DNA of 18,155 nt from Deltaproteobacteria bacterium UBA5754. Lineage in GTDB: Bacteria > Desulfobacterota > Dissulfuribacteria > Dissulfuribacterales > UBA5754. The position numbers and the translations under genes are program-made. Numbering within the stretch: the stretch's first letter is position 1; the number at the start of each line of letters is the position of its first letter. The stretch spans positions 37,889-56,043 of the forward strand of contig DIFG01000005.1 in assembly GCA_002419025.1 (NCBI GenBank), given 5' to 3'. A model generated the notes under the pieces. The model searched no databases, was not told where the DNA came from, and saw only the letters and a program-made list of their open reading frames with translations. This document shows positions 14,629-18,155 of the stretch, piece after piece.

Positions 14629-15663
14629 ATGCGTGTCGCTATCGTCGGGGGTTCGGGTTATACGGGGATCGAGCTTCTTCGAATACTTGCAGGCCATCCC
14701 GACGCCCAGGTCGTCGCCGTCACCTCCCGCCAGTTCGAAGGGCGTTCTGTCTCGGCGGTCTTTCCCTCCCTGCGGGGATATGATGGGCTTGCCTTTTCCT
14801 CTCTTGCTTCCGATACCGTGGCACGGGAGGCTGATGTCGTCTTCGCGGCGGTACCCCACCAGGCGGCCATGGCCATCGTCCCCGAATACCTCGATCGCGG
14901 GGTCAGGGTCATCGATCTCTCGGCGGATTTTCGCCTTAGGGACAAGGCGGTCTATGAGTCCTGGTATCAGACCCACAGCGCTCCCCAACTCCTTGCCCAG
15001 GCCGTTTACGGCCTTCCCGAACTCTATTCCTCCCGCATCGCCTCTGCGCGGCTCGTGGCCAATCCCGGCTGCTATCCCACGAGCGCCGTCCTTCCCCTCG
15101 TTCCACTCCTGCGTGCCGGACTGATCGACCCCGGTGATATCGTCATAGATTCCAAGTCCGGGGCGAGCGGGGCAGGGCGGAGCCCATCGACTGCGACCCT
15201 TTTCTGCGAGGTGAACGAGGGATTCAAGGCCTACAAGGTGGGAAATCATCGGCACACGCCTGAAATCGAGCAGGAACTCGGTGTGGCGGCGGGTTGCCCT
15301 GTTGCCGTATCTTTTACCCCTCATCTCGTTCCTATGACCCGGGGTATCCTGACGACGATCTACAGTCGCCTCACCCGGGAAGTTTCCACCCGAGACGTCC
15401 TCGATTGCCTTGGAGAGGCCTATGCGGGGTATGCCTTCGTGCGGATTCACTCGGAGGGGGTATTTCCGAATACATCCCATGTAAAGGGGAGCAACTACTG
15501 TGACATCGGGGCCTATGCGGACGGACGCACCGGGCGTGTGGTCCTTGTCTCTGCCATTGACAACCTGGTCAAGGGGGCCTCGGGACAGGCGGTCCAGAAC
15601 CTCAACATCATGTTCGGTCTGGACGAGAAGGCCGGGCTCGGGATCCAGCCCCTCTATCCTTAG
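14629..15663 (+). CDS. argC: N-acetyl-gamma-glutamyl-phosphate reductase
   Basis: This third enzyme of arginine biosynthesis reduces N-acetylglutamyl-5-phosphate to the semialdehyde with NADPH. It has the dinucleotide loop GGSGYTG (7-13), the catalytic cysteine C148 in ANPGCYPTSA, and DSKSGASGAGR (174-184). At 344 aa it is the normal type 1 length. The ATG at 14629 is preceded closely by GGGGGAG. A strong terminator hairpin lies immediately upstream, leaving no room for a promoter between them. Transcription must come through it or from within the preceding 300 bases. It is followed six bases later by truA. No other arg genes are in the window. Confidence 0.96.
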   Translation: MRVAIVGGSGYTGIELLRILAGHPDAQVVAVTSRQFEGRSVSAVFPSLRGYDGLAFSSLASDTVAREADVVFAAVPHQAAMAIVPEYLDRGVRVIDLSADFRLRDKAVYESWYQTHSAPQLLAQAVYGLPELYSSRIASARLVANPGCYPTSAVLPLVPLLRAGLIDPGDIVIDSKSGASGAGRSPSTATLFCEVNEGFKAYKVGNHRHTPEIEQELGVAAGCPVAVSFTPHLVPMTRGILTTIYSRLTREVSTRDVLDCLGEAYAGYAFVRIHSEGVFPNTSHVKGSNYCDIGAYADGRTGRVVLVSAIDNLVKGASGQAVQNLNIMFGLDEKAGLGIQPLYP

Positions 15664-15669
15664 CGCTTC

Positions 15670-16464
15670 GTGAGGAACATCCGCCTCGTGTGCAGATACG
15701 ACGGCACCGGGTTTCACGGATGGCAGCGACAACCCGGTCGGATGACCGTCCAGGAGGTCATTGAGACCGCCCTTTTTCGTTTGACGGGCGAGGCCGCCAC
15801 CCTTGCGGGATCCGGGCGTACTGACGCCGGCGTCCATGCACTTGCCCAAGTCGCAAGTTTTCGGACCTCTTCCCGGATCCCGCCTGAGGGTTTCGTAAGG
15901 GGTCTCAACAGCCTCCTGCCGGGCGGTATCGCCATACTTTCCGCCGAGGAGGCCCTGCCCGGCTTCCATGCCCTTCGTGACGCCATCGGAAAGCTCTATC
16001 GCTATCATATAGTCGTCTCCCCGGTTAAGGATCCTTTCTGGGTGCGTCGAGCCTGGGTCATGCCACGCGGCCTGGATGCGGCATCCATGGGGGCCGCGGC
16101 GGCACATCTCCTCGGCACCCACGACTTCAGCGCATTCCAGGCGAGCGGCGGGAGCGCCAGGACGTCCGTCAGGACCGTGTTTCACGCCTCTCTGGAACCC
16201 TGTCCCTGCCCTTTCTTCCCCTCTCTTGACGGGGCGGTGCATTATGTCTTTTCCATTGCGGCAGACGGTTTCCTGCGCTATATGGTGCGAAACATCGTGG
16301 GGACCCTGGTGGACGTGGGGACAGGGAGGATTGAGCCCCTGTCGATTCCAGACATCATCACATCTCGGGACCGTTCCCGCGCGGGCATGACGGCCCCGCC
16401 TTTCGGCCTTTACCTCGTGAGGGTCTTTTACCTGCCCGAGGACATCCCCATGAGGTTTTTATAA
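15670..16464 (+). CDS. truA: tRNA pseudouridine synthase A
   Basis: This enzyme isomerises uridines 38-40 in the anticodon stem-loop of tRNAs. It carries YDGTGFHGWQRQP (10-22) and the catalytic aspartate D52 in GRTDAGVHA (49-57), plus KLYRYHI and the later FLRYMVRNIVGTLVDVGTGR segment. Length is 264 aa, normal for TruA. It begins with GTG at 15670, six bases after the argC stop, with no evident Shine-Dalgarno, so it is probably coupled to argC translation. Function is confident; only the exact start is open. Confidence 0.95.
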   Translation: MRNIRLVCRYDGTGFHGWQRQPGRMTVQEVIETALFRLTGEAATLAGSGRTDAGVHALAQVASFRTSSRIPPEGFVRGLNSLLPGGIAILSAEEALPGFHALRDAIGKLYRYHIVVSPVKDPFWVRRAWVMPRGLDAASMGAAAAHLLGTHDFSAFQASGGSARTSVRTVFHASLEPCPCPFFPSLDGAVHYVFSIAADGFLRYMVRNIVGTLVDVGTGRIEPLSIPDIITSRDRSRAGMTAPPFGLYLVRVFYLPEDIPMRFL

Positions 16465-16491
16465 TATCCGATACTTAAGGAGCTGCGACCG

Positions 16492-17700
16492 ATGTCCTGG
16501 AATCATCCCCTTTCCCGGCGTGTCACCCACCTCAAACCCTCTCCGACCCTTGCTACGGACGCAAAGGCCAAGGCCATGAAGGCCCAGGGGATCGACATCC
16601 TGAATTTTTCCGTCGGAGAGCCTGATTTCGACACCCCGGATCACGTCAAGGAGGCCGCCGCCAGGGCCATAAGGGATGGATTTACGAAATACACGGCGGT
16701 CGGCGGGATCCTTGAGCTCAGGCAGGCGATCGCTGACAAGCTTTCCACTGATTACGGGATTGCTTTGCGTCCCGAGGAGATCATGGTGTCCACCGGAGGC
16801 AAGCAGGCCCTCTACAACGTGGTCCAGGCCATTGTTGACCCCGGAGACGAGGTGATCATTCCAGTGCCGTACTGGGTTTCCTATCCCCCTATCGTGGAGC
16901 TTGCCGGAGGTGTCCCCCGGTATCTACCCTGCGAGGCCAGGTCCGGTTACGGGCTCGATCACGATGTCCTCAGTGCCACCATCACCCCGAAGACCCGTGC
17001 CCTCATCCTGAACAGCCCTTCGAACCCCACAGGTGCGGTCCTGTCCCGGGGGGATCTGGAGGTCGTGGGTGATCTTGCCCTCCGGCACGGTTTCTATGTC
17101 ATCACCGACGACATATATGACGCCATCCGATTTGATGGCGGCAGGCCTGAAAACGTCGCGTCCGTCCTGCCCGAGGCGCAGGACCATGTGCTCATCATCA
17201 ACGGCGTTTCCAAGACATATGCCATGACGGGATGGCGCATCGGCTATCTCGCAGGTCCCGAGAAGGTCGTGAAGGCCGCGTCAAAGATCCAGGGCCAGAG
17301 CACGTCCAATCCCAATTCCATCGCCCAGAAGGCTGCGCTCGCCGCCTACCGGGGCCCGCAGGACTGTGTCGTCGCCATGCGGGAGGCCTTTCGTAAGCGG
17401 CGGGACTATATCCTGGAAAGGCTCGGGAGGATTCCCGGCGTCTCATGCGTGGAGCCCCAGGGGGCCTTTTACGTCTTTCCCGATTTTTCAGCCTATTTCA
17501 ATAGGGAGTTTTCCGGCAAGAGGCTCGGGGATTCGGTCGGGATGTCCGATTTTCTCCTGGACCAGGCCCGAATGGCCGTGGTCCCGGGTATCGCCTTCGG
17601 AGAAGATAGATGCATCCGTTTTTCTTATGCGACGGACATCAGCGTGATCGAAAAGGGGATGGACCGTCTGGAAGAGGCCGTCTCCTCTTTGGTGGGATGA
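16492..17700 (+). CDS. aspC: Class I PLP-dependent aminotransferase (aspartate aminotransferase type)
   Basis: This is a pyridoxal-phosphate aminotransferase of the AspB/AspC Igamma type (402 aa). Motifs are FSVGEPDFDTP (39-49), GGKQALYN (102-109), PYWVSYP (126-132), NSPSNPTGAV (174-183), TDDIYD (205-210), the cofactor lysine K241 in SKTYAMTGWRIG, and the late CIRFSYA carboxylate-binding arginine. The likely reaction is aspartate/2-oxoglutarate transamination. Some relatives act on prephenate or aromatic amino acids, so specificity, and therefore the symbol, are tentative. The ATG at 16492 has AAGGAG nine bases upstream and lies 27 bases after truA, in an argC-truA-aminotransferase run. A perfect TATAAT at 16460-16465 overlaps the truA stop but lacks a good -35, so a private promoter is only possible. 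Confidence 0.88.
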   Translation: MSWNHPLSRRVTHLKPSPTLATDAKAKAMKAQGIDILNFSVGEPDFDTPDHVKEAAARAIRDGFTKYTAVGGILELRQAIADKLSTDYGIALRPEEIMVSTGGKQALYNVVQAIVDPGDEVIIPVPYWVSYPPIVELAGGVPRYLPCEARSGYGLDHDVLSATITPKTRALILNSPSNPTGAVLSRGDLEVVGDLALRHGFYVITDDIYDAIRFDGGRPENVASVLPEAQDHVLIINGVSKTYAMTGWRIGYLAGPEKVVKAASKIQGQSTSNPNSIAQKAALAAYRGPQDCVVAMREAFRKRRDYILERLGRIPGVSCVEPQGAFYVFPDFSAYFNREFSGKRLGDSVGMSDFLLDQARMAVVPGIAFGEDRCIRFSYATDISVIEKGMDRLEEAVSSLVG

Positions 17701-17704
17701 GCTG

Positions 17705-17720
17705 GGAGGCCTTTGCCTCC
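17705..17720. other. Hairpin between convergent genes, possible weak terminator
   Basis: GGAGGC, a 4-base loop CTTT and GCCTCC form a perfect 6-bp stem just after the aminotransferase stop. There is no T-tract on either side, so an intrinsic terminator is not secured. Confidence 0.3.
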
Positions 17721-17768
17721 GCCCGGTCCAAGGTAGTCTGTGGTGATCGGGCAGAGGCATGAACGGGA

Positions 17769-18062
17769 TCAGTGACCTCGAGCTGCGCGTTTGGCTGCCT
17801 TGAGGGGGTTGATCTTTTTCCCGCTTTCGTCCTTCGGCACTTCCGCCTTGACATGGGTTGCAAAGTTGCAAACGCCTCTGCGCCACTTGGCGGCGGGGTT
17901 GGGATAGACGCTGCAGAATTTTTTCCCGTTGCATTCCATGATGTGCCCGCAGCCTTCACATTTGTCGATGATTTCCATGCAGGCCCCACCGGGATACGTG
18001 CAGCCCTTTGGGGACATGAAATCGCAGGGAGTGCCGGGCTTGAGCGTTGTGCATGCATTCAT
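17769..18062 (-). CDS. PxxKW-type cysteine-rich small protein
   Basis: This 97-aa protein has nine cysteines (C4, C13, C21, C28, C35, C38, C44, C50, C65) and the motif PAAKW (56-60), which I recognise as the PxxKW cysteine-rich family of Desulfobacterota and relatives. The KCEGCGHIMEC stretch (34-44) suggests a metal site, possibly zinc or iron-sulfur. The C-terminal tail is basic (KAAKRAARGH). No signal peptide or membrane segment is visible. The ATG at 18062 has GAGGT nine bases upstream. It is convergent with the aminotransferase and lies 46 bases from the dispersed repeat at the window end. The family's biochemical role is not known to me. Confidence 0.8.
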   Translation of the reverse strand: MNACTTLKPGTPCDFMSPKGCTYPGGACMEIIDKCEGCGHIMECNGKKFCSVYPNPAAKWRRGVCNFATHVKAEVPKDESGKKINPLKAAKRAARGH

Positions 18063-18108
18063 GGGTTCAATACCTCACTTTTGTATAGGGGTTGGAGAAG
18101 ATCATAAT

Positions 18109-18155
18109 TGATGGTCTCGTAAAAAGTCCCAGACTCGTCATGCCGGACTTGATCC
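18109..18155. repeat. Partial dispersed repeat at the window's right edge
   Basis: It starts TTGATGGTCTCGTAAAAAG and continues into a stretch whose reverse complement contains CAAGTCCGGCATGACGAG, matching 53-70 at the left edge in opposite orientation. Its start also matches the inverted-repeat ends of the element at 126-239. It is truncated by the window end. Confidence 0.7.

Noticed and set aside
14572..16242. Long open frame on the minus strand (about 556 codons) opposite argC and truA
   Set aside because: It is antisense to two firmly identified proteins and shows no family features or ribosome site. Long antisense frames are expected with this GC-rich codon use.
16460..16465. Perfect TATAAT before the aminotransferase
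   Set aside because: No -35-like hexamer lies at 16-18 bases and there is no extended -10, so it was noted in the gene entry but not called as a promoter.
17639..18058. Overlapping minus-strand frame across the PxxKW gene
   Set aside because: It is out of frame with the conserved cysteine-rich protein and overlaps the aminotransferase end. It lacks a convincing start.

Overview
The window looks like a chromosomal housekeeping stretch from a GC-rich Gram-negative bacterium, most likely of the Desulfobacterota (old Deltaproteobacteria). I infer this from the dnaG-rpoD pair, proteobacterial-type rplM-rpsI, the small PxxKW-type cysteine-rich protein (a family I know mainly from sulfate reducers and their relatives), two YkgJ-type cysteine-cluster proteins, and the dispersed TTGATGG...CGTAAAAA repeats. 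No tRNA, rRNA, CRISPR array, prophage or intact transposase gene is visible.

Layout. Bases 1-404 hold dispersed repeats and no gene. A YkgJ-type gene (405-1202, minus) diverges from a short-chain dehydrogenase-like gene (1518-2393, plus). A tight minus-strand operon runs from 7777 down to 2371: prmA, rsmE, a mannose-1-phosphate guanylyltransferase gene, a second YkgJ-type gene, an oversized pgsA-like gene, and a dGTPase-like HD hydrolase gene. Its genes overlap or nearly touch, except for a 25-base gap after the guanylyltransferase gene. It therefore combines translation-machinery methylation, sugar-nucleotide supply, phospholipid synthesis and nucleotide-pool control. A lone GspE/PilB-type secretion ATPase gene (7900-9687, plus) diverges from it and converges on rpoD. 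dnaG and rpoD (12991 to 9700, minus) form the familiar macromolecular-synthesis pair without a local rpsU. rplM-rpsI (13484-14328, plus) diverge from dnaG. argC-truA-aminotransferase (14629-17700, plus) follow, and a PxxKW-type gene (18062-17769, minus) converges on them.

The most interesting non-coding content is three different miniature transposon-like elements (MITE-like: short, inverted-repeat ended, no transposase). Each has terminal inverted repeats and flanking short direct repeats that look like target-site duplications: 126-239 (AACTTT), 13160-13349 (CTCCTCTTG) and 14368-14577 (CTTCAAA). The second lies between back-to-back dnaG and rplM promoters. The third lies between rpsI and its terminator. 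Partial copies of another dispersed repeat sit at both window ends in opposite orientation, which fits assembly breaks at repeats.

Protein-level oddities are an SDR with a degraded catalytic tetrad, a PgsA-like enzyme with about 170 extra C-terminal membrane residues, and a compact RpoD without a recognisable region 1.1. I found no obvious new multi-gene defence or biosynthetic system. The novelty is in these single features.
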